Below are positions 1 to 6,694 of a stretch of DNA of 64,000 nucleotides, piece by piece. Positions within the stretch are counted from its first letter, which is position 1. Each line of letters starts with the position of its first letter. The notes under the pieces are model-generated. The model saw nothing but the letters and a program-made list of their open reading frames with translations. It ran no database searches and was not told where the DNA came from. This DNA is from a virus. Location: positions 64,001 through 128,000 of the IMG/VR virus record IMGVR_UViG_3300012582_000005; one strand, 5' to 3'. The position numbers and the translations under genes were made by a program.

Positions 1-111
1 CAAATAAATGGTGAAGCAATTAAAAATGAAGGTGATACTGAAATTGATAAAATTAAAGAAGAAATAAAAGCTATGAATGCGAACACGTTCTTTTTTTGTA
101 TAAAAAAATAA
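1..111 (+). CDS. 3' end of an unidentified gene (partial)
   Basis: An open frame enters from the left edge and stops at TAA after 36 codons. The visible tail is Lys/Glu-rich and ends in a short hydrophobic stretch (FFFCIKK). It lies 21 bases before the baseplate gene on the same strand, so it may be another structural gene of the same operon. Too little is visible to name it. Confidence 0.55.
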   Translation, partial: QINGEAIKNEGDTEIDKIKEEIKAMNANTFFFCIKK

Positions 112-132
112 ATAAAAAGGAGTTTATACTTT

Positions 133-507
133 ATGGCATCACCATTAGATTTCAGAGACTTTTACATTACATGGCCAGGCCACCCCAGATACAAAGATGG
201 TGAGATTATTCAGCAAGATCCTGTTTCAGTAGTAATACAGAAGATTGAGTTATGTTTATTTACTAATAAGGGAGATTATATTGGTGATGTTGATTTAGGT
301 GCTGATCTTGATTTTTATTTATGGCAGACTACAGTATCACCAGAATTTATTAAAGGTGTTATACAACAACAATTCTCGCAATATATTCCCGAATTGACAC
401 AATTTAATTATACGCTTGATGTGTCATTAATGCAAGGTACTTTACAAGACATCCTTATTATTGATATTACTGTTAATGATGTTGGTGTTAGAGCAATATT
501 TAGATAA
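133..507 (+). CDS. Baseplate wedge protein, T4 gp25 / GpW-like
   Basis: This 124-residue protein has the size and layout of the gp25/GpW lysozyme-like baseplate family, which forms part of the wedge around the tail hub in contractile tails. Residues about 40-62 (LFTNKGDYIGDVDLGADLDF) match the family pattern in which a short 'T-x-x-G-E/D' turn precedes an acidic, Gly-rich strand. The start is supported by AGGAG at 118-122, 10 bases upstream. The gene follows directly on another same-strand gene, consistent with a tail operon continuing to the left. Assignment is by pattern recognition only. Confidence 0.7.
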   Translation: MASPLDFRDFYITWPGHPRYKDGEIIQQDPVSVVIQKIELCLFTNKGDYIGDVDLGADLDFYLWQTTVSPEFIKGVIQQQFSQYIPELTQFNYTLDVSLMQGTLQDILIIDITVNDVGVRAIFR

Positions 508-582
508 TATTTAATAAAATAGTGCTTTATTTGGCAAAATAAGCCATAATTTCCCATAGATACTATATTTCTATTCAAATAA

Positions 583-593
583 TTAATATATAA
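583..593 (+). promoter_or_regulatory. Late-promoter-like AT motif
   Basis: TTAATATATAA sits 23 bases before the holin-like gene. It matches the T[TA]ATATATA motif found before most leader-bearing genes here and resembles the T4 late -10 element TATAAATA. In DNA this AT-rich, a single copy is weak evidence. Confidence 0.4.
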
Positions 594-615
594 TGTAAAT
601 AGTATAGTAGTAATA

Positions 616-936
616 ATGTTATATTTAATTTCAAATTTTATTTTACAAGCAGGTGCAGTTGATAAAATGCTTGAAAAATTAGCTGAACAAGGTCCTGTAG
701 TTACTATTGCTATATTAGTATGTATATATTTCTATAAACAAGTAAATAAAAAGGAGAAAGAAATAGATACTCTTAATGGATATATCAGAGAAAGTGATAA
801 AGAGAACTTACAAATTTTGAATGATGTAAATAATACTCTTGATAAAGTATTAGAAAATCAAAAACATTCGAATGAAATAGTGATCAAAGAAATCGAAAAT
901 TTAAAAGAATATATATCATTAAAATTAGACAAATAA
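616..936 (+). CDS. Small membrane protein, holin-like (BhlA/UviB-type layout)
   Basis: 106 residues. An amphipathic N-terminus is followed by 'EQGPVVTIAILVCIYFYKQ' (about 24-42), one membrane span, then a charged, helical tail likely to form a coiled coil. The order 'QGP - single span - K/E-rich tail' is that of the BhlA/UviB holin-like family, which helps release endolysin. The gene stands alone after the baseplate gene with its own AT-rich upstream motif. It could be another single-span phage membrane protein, so the holin call is an inference. Confidence 0.5.
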   Translation: MLYLISNFILQAGAVDKMLEKLAEQGPVVTIAILVCIYFYKQVNKKEKEIDTLNGYIRESDKENLQILNDVNNTLDKVLENQKHSNEIVIKEIENLKEYISLKLDK

Positions 937-1023
937 TTATTTAAATCTATTTTCAATATTTCAATTTGTCATATAAATATTATAATTAGGGTTTGTTGTT
1001 TTGATAAATATCAATACTCATAT

Positions 1024-1034
1024 TTTATATATAA
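1024..1034 (+). promoter_or_regulatory. Late-promoter-like AT motif
   Basis: TTTATATATAA lies 26 bases before a gene whose product carries the putative capsid-targeting leader. Confidence 0.4.
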
Positions 1035-1060
1035 TTAATAAAAAAGTTTAATTAATAATT

Positions 1061-1498
1061 ATGGCCATTAAGAAATTTAACACATTTTTAAATGAAAAGA
1101 AATGGGCAAAAGATGTCCATCCCAAAAAGGGTAAAATGCACGATGTGCTTGGTATTCCAGAAGATAAAAAAATATCAGATGTATATACTTCAGGTAAAGA
1201 ACTAGCAGAAGATCTAGTTAAAAAAGTTGGAAAAAAGAAAGCCGCTTCTATGATAGATTTCGTAGCTAATGTTTCTAATGATGAACCAATTTTTAAAACT
1301 GCTCAAAAAGAATTGTCAGAAATTAAAGAAAATTTACAGAATAAGGATGATATTGAATATCCAATAATAGATGAATATCCAATATCAAATAATATAACAT
1401 TGGTATCTATTGAAAATGAAGTCGAATATCCTGAATATAAAATTCAATTTAAAACACCAAAAGGCATTTTTTTAGTAGATGCTAGAAAAATAAAATGA
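1061..1498 (+). CDS. Leader-bearing hypothetical protein
   Basis: 145 residues of unknown function. The N-terminus MAIKKFNTFLNE|KK fits the leader found on many proteins here and ends at L-N-E, the (I/L)-x-E signature cut by T4-type prohead protease. The body begins with a basic segment that includes KKISDVYTSGKEL and 'VKKVGKKKAASMIDFV', followed by an acidic repeat-like stretch with two 'EYPI' motifs and 'VEYPEY'. I infer a minor internal head protein. It shares the palindromic terminator at 1511-1562 with the convergent gene. Confidence 0.7.
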   Translation: MAIKKFNTFLNEKKWAKDVHPKKGKMHDVLGIPEDKKISDVYTSGKELAEDLVKKVGKKKAASMIDFVANVSNDEPIFKTAQKELSEIKENLQNKDDIEYPIIDEYPISNNITLVSIENEVEYPEYKIQFKTPKGIFLVDARKIK

Positions 1499-1510
1499 TG
1501 ATTTTTGATG

Positions 1511-1562
1511 AAAATAAAATATAAAGGGAGTTAATTAATTAACTCCCTTTATATTTTATTTT
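1511..1562. terminator. Bidirectional terminator, 52-base perfect palindrome
   Basis: Arms 1511-1532 and 1541-1562 are exact reverse complements, with centre AATTAATT. The core is a GGGAGTT/AACTCCC stem flanked by A and T tracts on both strands. It lies between convergent genes and supplies the stop codon of the minus-strand gene (1556-1558). Confidence 0.85.
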
Positions 1563-2227
1563 ATGCCCAACTCCTCTAATAATTCATTATTTATTTCACT
1601 ATAATCCTTTAAAGTTTTTGTAGTAACTAATTCACCAGTAAGTGAGTCTAAAACAAAATATGTAGATGTTCTATCTTTTTTTACTACTTTGTAATAAATT
1701 AAATATTTACCATATGATTCTAAAAAGTAATTAATGTAATTCATTATAATATTAAAATTTTTATCATAAAAACACATATTATCAGGTGATGATGTAAATA
1801 TTGCATAAACTAAACTATCATCTTTTTCTATATTATCCAATATAATTTTAGTTACATTAGGTAATTCTAAGTATCTATTTAAATAAATATCTAAATATGC
1901 TAATCTATAATTGAAAATTTTCACTTTATTTATATTTGTAATATATACAACAAAGTTAACCATATTTATATTATTTAAAAATTCTTCAAAATTTGTATAT
2001 TTATTTTGTGCTATTTTAGCAGATTCTAAATTATATGCAGAAACTATATACTTATTATTATCATATTCATCATTATTAGTAATATTGTAGAATACATAAT
2101 CTTTAATAAGTTTAGGATTTGATTCTAATGTTTCTATAAATTTATCAATTTTTATAATATCTTCATCATCTTCTTCCTCTTCATCATCCCAATCCGAAAA
2201 ATCTTCATATAATTTTAAATATTTCAT
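1556..2227 (-). CDS. Hypothetical protein with leader-like N-terminus and acidic tract
   Basis: 223 residues, not recognised. It starts MKYLKLYEDF, like the leader class, but continues into an Asp/Glu run (residues about 12-23) without a clear (I/L)-x-E site near residue 12. The rest is Asn/Tyr/Ile-rich with no motif I can name. It lies 10 bases downstream of the amidoligase-like gene and is probably co-transcribed with it. A GATATAAATA sequence within the end of that gene could act as a late promoter. Confidence 0.6.
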   Translation of the reverse strand: MKYLKLYEDFSDWDDEEEEDDEDIIKIDKFIETLESNPKLIKDYVFYNITNNDEYDNNKYIVSAYNLESAKIAQNKYTNFEEFLNNINMVNFVVYITNINKVKIFNYRLAYLDIYLNRYLELPNVTKIILDNIEKDDSLVYAIFTSSPDNMCFYDKNFNIIMNYINYFLESYGKYLIYYKVVKKDRTSTYFVLDSLTGELVTTKTLKDYSEINNELLEELGIK

Positions 2228-2237
2228 TGTTGGTGTA

Positions 2238-3602
2238 TTATTTCTTTTTAAATCCTTTTTTATTTATATCATTAGTACCATATTTCTTAATATTAAAAAA
2301 GTCTTGTTCATCATTAAGTACTTTAGTTTCTTGACTAACATGACCATCTACACCAATTTTACCTGAACGAAATACTCCACCGACCATATTACCACCCATA
2401 ACACCTTCTGTGAAATAGCAATCTTTTATTTCAGATTCTTTATCTACTTTACAAGACAGTAGTTTTGATTCTTCTGCGTAGGAGTCTGATAAATTACTCG
2501 ATAACATTATACTATTCTTAATTTGACTTCTGATAAAATTACATTCTGTAAAATCACCTTGTTCTAATGTACAGTTAATAAAATCCAACTGAGAAACTGG
2601 TCCTGTAAATTCTATATTTTCACCACCAACAATTTCAATACATCTAGTTTCAGTGTCATAATTTATGATTGCATTTTTAAAATTTTTACTATGTCTAATT
2701 AATTCATAAATATCATCATATAAAATTGAATAGTACGCACTTACTATTTCATAATCATTTCTTTTATCAATTTGAAGTTCCACTGTAGGGAATTGGGCCA
2801 TAAAGGTATCAAGTTTATTTAAAGCCTTATATTTTCTAATGTTTTCATCTAAATAAACTCTTAACATTTTAGCTTCATTATTATCCAATTGTTCGCCTAT
2901 AGAATTCCATGTTAATAAAATAAAGTAATCCATTAAGTCTAAAATTTCATTTACTTTGAATTGATAATTTTCGCCACCAATGTATCTAAATTCTAATCTA
3001 CCTTCTCCCATTGTTGCAAAATTAATTCCATAATATTTAGTATTGGGTAGTAATAATGAGTTTCCAAGAATATTTGCGGTTGAATTTGTGTAATCGTAAT
3101 CTTTATAAGGTATTATGTTTTTAATAGACTTAGCATATACGTTATCTTTTCTATCTGGAAATGAATCATAAATTTTAGTTTCTTCTAAATTTAAGATAAG
3201 TTTTAGAATATTAAGTTTTTCTATATTCTTACCAGAATCATTTGGAAACGAAATATTGATATGTAATCCAGTTCTATCGGTAGTGTGTGCTATTTGTTGT
3301 AATACTTTCAATATTTTGGATAATGTTAGTCTACATTCCAAATATGTTTGCGGCCCAGTTACTAATTCTAAACAATTGAATCCTCCACTCAAATCTGGCA
3401 AAATTTTAAAATTTTTAGAATCAACTTTAAAATTTTTATCACAATGTTGATAACCCCACACTTTAATTGGTGATAATTCTCTATTAAATATTTCTAATGT
3501 AATTGGATAATTGGCCTTAGAATATGCTTCAAATTCTATGCCTATAACAGCTTGTTTTAAGATACTATAATCATTTAAAAAAGAGTTGCTAAATAATTTC
3601 AT
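2238..3602 (-). CDS. Amidoligase-like protein with pentapeptide-like C-terminus
   Basis: 454 residues. The N-terminal two thirds follows the Amidoligase_2 (glutamate-cysteine-ligase-like) pattern: 'GIEFEAY' near residue 22, 'CLELVTGP' near 78, 'DRTGLHINISF' near 108 and 'GINFATMGEGRLEFRYIGG' near 192. Family members join carboxyl and amino groups using ATP and have been proposed to modify peptides or cell-wall components. Residues about 335-400 show pentapeptide-like spacing (FINCTLEQGDFTECNF...), suggesting a right-handed helix. The target is unknown; a tail, capsid or host-envelope substrate is possible. Confidence 0.65.
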   Translation of the reverse strand: MKLFSNSFLNDYSILKQAVIGIEFEAYSKANYPITLEIFNRELSPIKVWGYQHCDKNFKVDSKNFKILPDLSGGFNCLELVTGPQTYLECRLTLSKILKVLQQIAHTTDRTGLHINISFPNDSGKNIEKLNILKLILNLEETKIYDSFPDRKDNVYAKSIKNIIPYKDYDYTNSTANILGNSLLLPNTKYYGINFATMGEGRLEFRYIGGENYQFKVNEILDLMDYFILLTWNSIGEQLDNNEAKMLRVYLDENIRKYKALNKLDTFMAQFPTVELQIDKRNDYEIVSAYYSILYDDIYELIRHSKNFKNAIINYDTETRCIEIVGGENIEFTGPVSQLDFINCTLEQGDFTECNFIRSQIKNSIMLSSNLSDSYAEESKLLSCKVDKESEIKDCYFTEGVMGGNMVGGVFRSGKIGVDGHVSQETKVLNDEQDFFNIKKYGTNDINKKGFKKK

Positions 3603-3604
3603 TT

Positions 3605-3616
3605 AATATATATAAA
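3605..3616 (-). promoter_or_regulatory. Late-promoter-like AT motif
   Basis: On the minus strand TTTATATATATT lies only a few bases before the amidoligase-like start codon, so a transcript from it would have almost no leader. Confidence 0.35.
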
Positions 3617-3664
3617 TTTTTAGTTTTCTAAATGATTATATAGATTAAAAAAGAGGTATTAAAA

Positions 3665-3676
3665 TTTATATATACT
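3665..3676 (+). promoter_or_regulatory. Late-promoter-like AT motif
   Basis: TTTATATATACT lies 29 bases before the acidic leader protein gene. The same 12-mer occurs before the leader genes at 16299 and 19930. Confidence 0.45.
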
Positions 3677-3705
3677 TTTAACTAAAAAAAATATCAAATT
3701 AATTA

Positions 3706-4341
3706 ATGAAACATTTAAAAAGATTTAAAACATTCATAAACGAAAGCCTTGATTTAGAAATATTTAACAGATTGGTTGATAAAATATTAGCTATTCAAAA
3801 TAGCATTGATCCAAATGAATGTGAGTATCATGCTTTTACAAAAGATGAGTTAAGTGTTATGTCCGAAGAAGAACTTCATAGTGCATTAGAGGATGTAAAT
3901 GCAGCTAAAGCATCTTGTGAAGTTATGTCAGATGAGGAAGCTACATTAGAAGAAGAGGAAGAAGACATGATTAACCATGAAGATGGAAAAGAGCCGCGTG
4001 AAGAAGATTCTGATGAAGAAATTTCAAATTTTATAAGAAATGCAAAATTTGATGAAGATGATTCAGAAGATAATTCGGATGACGATTTTGCTGAGGATGA
4101 TTTTAGTCATTCTAAAGATGATGACGAAGACGAAGATGATGATTCACATGTTTTAAAATTTGATGATTGGGACGACGAAGAAGCTTATTCACATCACCAT
4201 CATGATGATTTTAAACACGATGAAATAGACGAAGATGATGAAGCGGATATGGATGAGTTTGAAGAAGAAGTATCGGATGAAGATGATTCTGAATCAAGTG
4301 AGCAGAAGCATAATCCAAATTTACCATCAGAAATGTGGTAA
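3706..4341 (+). CDS. Leader-bearing, highly acidic protein
   Basis: 211 residues. MKHLKRFKTFINE|SLDLE is the clearest leader, with I-N-E at residues 11-13. The middle and C-terminus are dominated by Asp/Glu (long 'DDDEDEDDDSH' runs) with a His cluster 'SHHHHDDFKHDE' near 163. Such composition suits a scaffold, metal-binding or DNA-mimicking internal head protein, but composition alone does not decide. A late-promoter-like 12-mer lies just upstream. Confidence 0.7.
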   Translation: MKHLKRFKTFINESLDLEIFNRLVDKILAIQNSIDPNECEYHAFTKDELSVMSEEELHSALEDVNAAKASCEVMSDEEATLEEEEEDMINHEDGKEPREEDSDEEISNFIRNAKFDEDDSEDNSDDDFAEDDFSHSKDDDEDEDDDSHVLKFDDWDDEEAYSHHHHDDFKHDEIDEDDEADMDEFEEEVSDEDDSESSEQKHNPNLPSEMW

Positions 4342-4391
4342 TAAATATACAATTATAAAAATTTAATATAGTTACCAAAATAATAACATTG

Positions 4392-4463
4392 TGGGGGATA
4401 ACGGTATCGATCCGTCTCTGACCAGCTTCAATGGCCTGCTTTCACCTGATTAGCTTAACCCCC
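4392..4463 (-). tRNA. tRNA-Phe (GAA)
   Basis: The minus strand folds into a cloverleaf: acceptor GGGGGTT/ATCCCCC (one mismatch), D-stem GCT/AGC, anticodon stem GGCCA/TGGTC with loop TTGAAGC (anticodon GAA), and T-stem GACGG/CCGTT with loop ATCGATA. Discriminator A; CCA not encoded. The T-loop starts with A rather than T and the variable region is short, so it is slightly degenerate. Confidence 0.7.
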
Positions 4464-4467
4464 TTTG

Positions 4468-4541
4468 TGTGTCCGATGGTATTCGAAACCATCCCAATAC
4501 TTCCACAAAGTATTGTGCTTAAACCACTACACTACAGACAC
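4468..4541 (-). tRNA. tRNA-His (GTG)
   Basis: Acceptor GTGTCTG/CGGACAC, D-stem GTG/CAC, perfect anticodon stem ATACT/AGTAT with loop TTGTGGA (anticodon GTG), and perfect T-stem ATGGT/ACCAT with loop TTCGAAT. A G precedes the acceptor, as expected for tRNA-His. It lies in tandem with tRNA-Phe, 4 bases apart. Confidence 0.9.
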
Positions 4542-4614
4542 CGCACAGGACTCGAACCTGTATTTTCACCCAATTATACGATTATGATTTTGGAGATCAT
4601 TCTAGTATCGGTGT
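4538..4614 (-). tRNA. tRNA-Trp-like element (CCA), abnormal architecture
   Basis: The minus strand has a perfect T-arm (ACAGG TTCGAGT CCTGT), an acceptor pairing ACACCG/CGGTGT, and an anticodon arm ATGAT CTCCAAA ATCAT identical in loop to normal tRNA-Trp. No D-arm lies between acceptor and anticodon arm; instead a D-arm-like stretch (TATAATTGGGTGAA) follows the anticodon arm. Its 3' end overlaps the tRNA-His 5' end by 4 bases, so both could not be cut from one transcript. It may be a decayed or rearranged tRNA. Confidence 0.4.
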
Positions 4615-4626
4615 GTATAAAAACAA

Positions 4627-4658
4627 AAAAACCCAAGCCTTTTAAGACTTGGGTTTTT
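4627..4658. terminator. Bidirectional terminator hairpin
   Basis: AAAAACCCAAG (4627-4637) pairs with CTTGGGTTTTT (4648-4658). It separates the minus-strand exported-protein gene from the tRNA block; the rest of 4659-4826 shows no gene. Confidence 0.7.
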
Positions 4659-4826
4659 AATTTCTTCCTTTATGTTTAGATTAACTTACATATAGGTTTT
4701 CCATTCCAAGTCTTCTTGTAGCTTTAAAATGAAAATGCCAAAATATGTTAGTTAAATTTTTCATTGCTTTATTTATTTATACTTATTATAACGTATATAT
4801 TTATAAAATGTTTTCTCTTTCTTTAA

Positions 4827-5816
4827 TTATTCTGAAATAAATTTATGAATACCGATTACATAATTATCTTGAACAATTTTTAATATGTATAATTGCTTGC
4901 CTTGTGTCTGCATTTTATGTAGCATTTCTACACTTGTTTTAAGAACATAATCATTATAAATTACTCTACCAAAAGCATCATATAAAATGAAATTAACACC
5001 TGTGAATGATTCCGATATTACTTTAATATTAACATCCGTTTGATTTGAATAAACATATGTAGTGATTATAGATAAATTAACATTAGCAATATGACTGTAT
5101 GTATAATCACCGTTATAATCTACCTGTTTTAATCTGTAATAATTAACTGGAAATGGATTGATATCTGAATAAGAATAATAATTTGTTGATGTTGATGTAC
5201 CATTACCTTTTATTTTTCCTAACTCATTCCATGATACCGCATCATCACTTCTTTCTAATATGAAATAATCATTATTTTTTTCCATTGCTGTACTCCATGT
5301 TAAAATAGCGGTATTATTTTTTGAGTCTCCTTTAAAATAGACTAATTCGACTGGTGCTGTAGATGTACACGGACACGTTAATGATATTGTTTGGTCAGGA
5401 ATACCAGGACCCTTAATTTCAACTGTAATACAAGGGTTAAAATAGTTATATGTTACAGTATTGCAATTACTTTGTAATGTGGATACATTTGCTGATGTTG
5501 TAGTGCCAGTTCCACCAGTATTGGGTAAATTATAAAATGAACTACCATTATTATCATATATTACACCTTGTAGCGTATATAAATTTGGTGGAATATTTAA
5601 ACCGCTAAATGTAACATTATAGCTTACAACATAGTTATAAACATAACCACATAAACAATAACCTGGATTACACCCATTAGGTGTTACTATCATTGATGTG
5701 ATATTTACATTTATATGTACACTATACCCATTCGTAGAATTAACATCTATTGGACATTGGGCGTAGCTGTTTAATTGCATAAACATTAATAACAATAATA
5801 CTAACAATTTTTTCAT
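4827..5816 (-). CDS. Exported protein with T9SS-cargo-like C-terminus
   Basis: 329 residues. A signal peptide (MKKLLVLLLLMFMQLNSYAQ, cleavage near 20) is followed by a Cys- and Thr-rich region (to about 155). Next comes 'APVELVYFKGDSKNNTAILTW' through 'EKNNDYFILERSDDAVSW', '...YYRLKQVDYNGDYTYS', and a final 70-residue domain ('FILYDAFGRVIYNDY', 'YILKIVQ...IHKFISE'). This block order is the hallmark of Bacteroidota surface proteins exported by the type IX secretion system with a type A sorting domain. The origin is probably a host gene. It may alter the infected cell surface. Confidence 0.8.
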   Translation of the reverse strand: MKKLLVLLLLMFMQLNSYAQCPIDVNSTNGYSVHINVNITSMIVTPNGCNPGYCLCGYVYNYVVSYNVTFSGLNIPPNLYTLQGVIYDNNGSSFYNLPNTGGTGTTTSANVSTLQSNCNTVTYNYFNPCITVEIKGPGIPDQTISLTCPCTSTAPVELVYFKGDSKNNTAILTWSTAMEKNNDYFILERSDDAVSWNELGKIKGNGTSTSTNYYSYSDINPFPVNYYRLKQVDYNGDYTYSHIANVNLSIITTYVYSNQTDVNIKVISESFTGVNFILYDAFGRVIYNDYVLKTSVEMLHKMQTQGKQLYILKIVQDNYVIGIHKFISE

Positions 5817-5833
5817 ACTTTTTAATTTTAGTA

Positions 5834-5922
5834 GCGTGTAAAGGATTCGAACCTATGTTTTTATCTGAAAAGATACTGTCCTACCGAAGAGTTACCCTCT
5901 TCCCACTAGACGAACACGCCAA
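5834..5922 (-). tRNA. tRNA-Glu-like (TTC) with hairpin inserted in the D-loop
   Basis: The minus strand has acceptor GGCGTGT/ACACGCT, 'TTCGTCTAGTGG...GTAGGAC' as in bacterial tRNA-Glu, T-loop TTCGAAT and discriminator A. The D-loop contains an extra hairpin GAAGAG-GGTAA-CTCTTC, making the gene 89 bases. The anticodon arm TATC-TTTTCA-GATA has a 6-base loop containing TTC, and the T-stem has one T-T mismatch. A glutamyl-tRNA synthetase gene lies at 49751. Confidence 0.65.
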
Positions 5923-5963
5923 ATGTTTTACAAAATTACAATTATTTTTTTAATTTTCCTAAT

Positions 5964-6332
5964 TTATTCTTCTATTTTCTGTATCCAATTAATAGAAATA
6001 ATATTAATATCATTTGAAATGAATTCCTCTTCATAGAATGTCATGGATACATTTAGATCGAATTCAAATTCTTGTAAAATTATACCTGCTTCTTTCATTA
6101 CAGGTGGTTTATTATTTTTGCTAATTGATATATGTCTACACCAACCATGTGGATGTTCTTCTATACTAAAAGCAATTCTATTACTATCACTTAAAATAGT
6201 TGTAAAATTAACATCATCTCCTACTGGATGGCTTTCACCATTAACAATAGAAATCATTTGTTTTAAATCTAATTTATTCTCATTTGCATGTAGAATAACC
6301 TGTTTTATTTTTTTCTTATCTTGTAATTTCAT
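5964..6332 (-). CDS. Hypothetical protein
   Basis: 122 residues. The middle 'EEHPHGWCRHISISKNNKPPVMKEAGIILQEFEF' resembles a recurring small phage domain (H-x-S-x-S ... P ... I-x-x-x-F) that I cannot name with confidence. Its ATG overlaps the upstream gene's stop (TAATG), indicating translational coupling with the 91-residue gene. Confidence 0.65.
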   Translation of the reverse strand: MKLQDKKKIKQVILHANENKLDLKQMISIVNGESHPVGDDVNFTTILSDSNRIAFSIEEHPHGWCRHISISKNNKPPVMKEAGIILQEFEFDLNVSMTFYEEEFISNDINIISINWIQKIEE

Positions 6333-6607
6333 TATGCTTGGAGGTAAGTGTTAAAGAATTGTTCGGCAGTTTCATCCGTTGATAGATTATCAACAAAACA
6401 TTTTTCAATTGTTTGAATTCCATCACCATCAAGAATTCCTATAATGAAGCCTTCATTTTCTTCATCTTCCAAATCTACGTTTTCTTCAAGTTCATCCAAG
6501 AAAATAGTTGTATAGAAATGAATGGATGGTTGAACTACAAGAAATGTTAGAACTGCGTCTAAGAACTCTTGTGATACATTTACTGTTAAATCTTTATATG
6601 TAGCCAT
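6332..6607 (-). CDS. Small acidic hypothetical protein
   Basis: 91 residues, not recognised. 'LDELEENVDLEDEENEGFIIGILDGDGIQTIE' forms an acidic centre. It is first in a two-gene unit with the next gene and has an exact Bacteroidota-type promoter upstream (6627-6657), suggesting early expression. Confidence 0.65.
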   Translation of the reverse strand: MATYKDLTVNVSQEFLDAVLTFLVVQPSIHFYTTIFLDELEENVDLEDEENEGFIIGILDGDGIQTIEKCFVDNLSTDETAEQFFNTYLQA

Positions 6608-6626
6608 AATTAGATATATTTGTATA

Positions 6627-6657
6627 CAAATATATGATAAAAATTTAATTTATCCAA
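6627..6657 (-). promoter_or_regulatory. Bacteroidota housekeeping-type promoter
   Basis: Minus strand: TTG (6655-6657), 20 bases, TATATTTG (6627-6634). This is the Bacteroidota -33/-7 consensus (TTG ... TAnnTTTG), 20 bases before the 91-residue gene. Confidence 0.75.
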
Positions 6658-6662
6658 AAATA

Positions 6663-6690
6663 TAAAGGACTTTTTTAAAAAAGTCCTTTA
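6663..6690 (-). terminator. Terminator hairpin, 28-base perfect palindrome
   Basis: TAAAGGACTTTTTT and its exact reverse complement abut. It lies 5 bases after the stop of the dioxygenase-like gene and before the next minus-strand promoter. Confidence 0.75.
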
Positions 6691-6694
6691 ATTA

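Noticed and set aside
4431-4679. Open frame of 82 codons on the plus strand
   Set aside because: It runs antisense through the tRNA-Phe/His/Trp-like block; composition is explained by the tRNAs.
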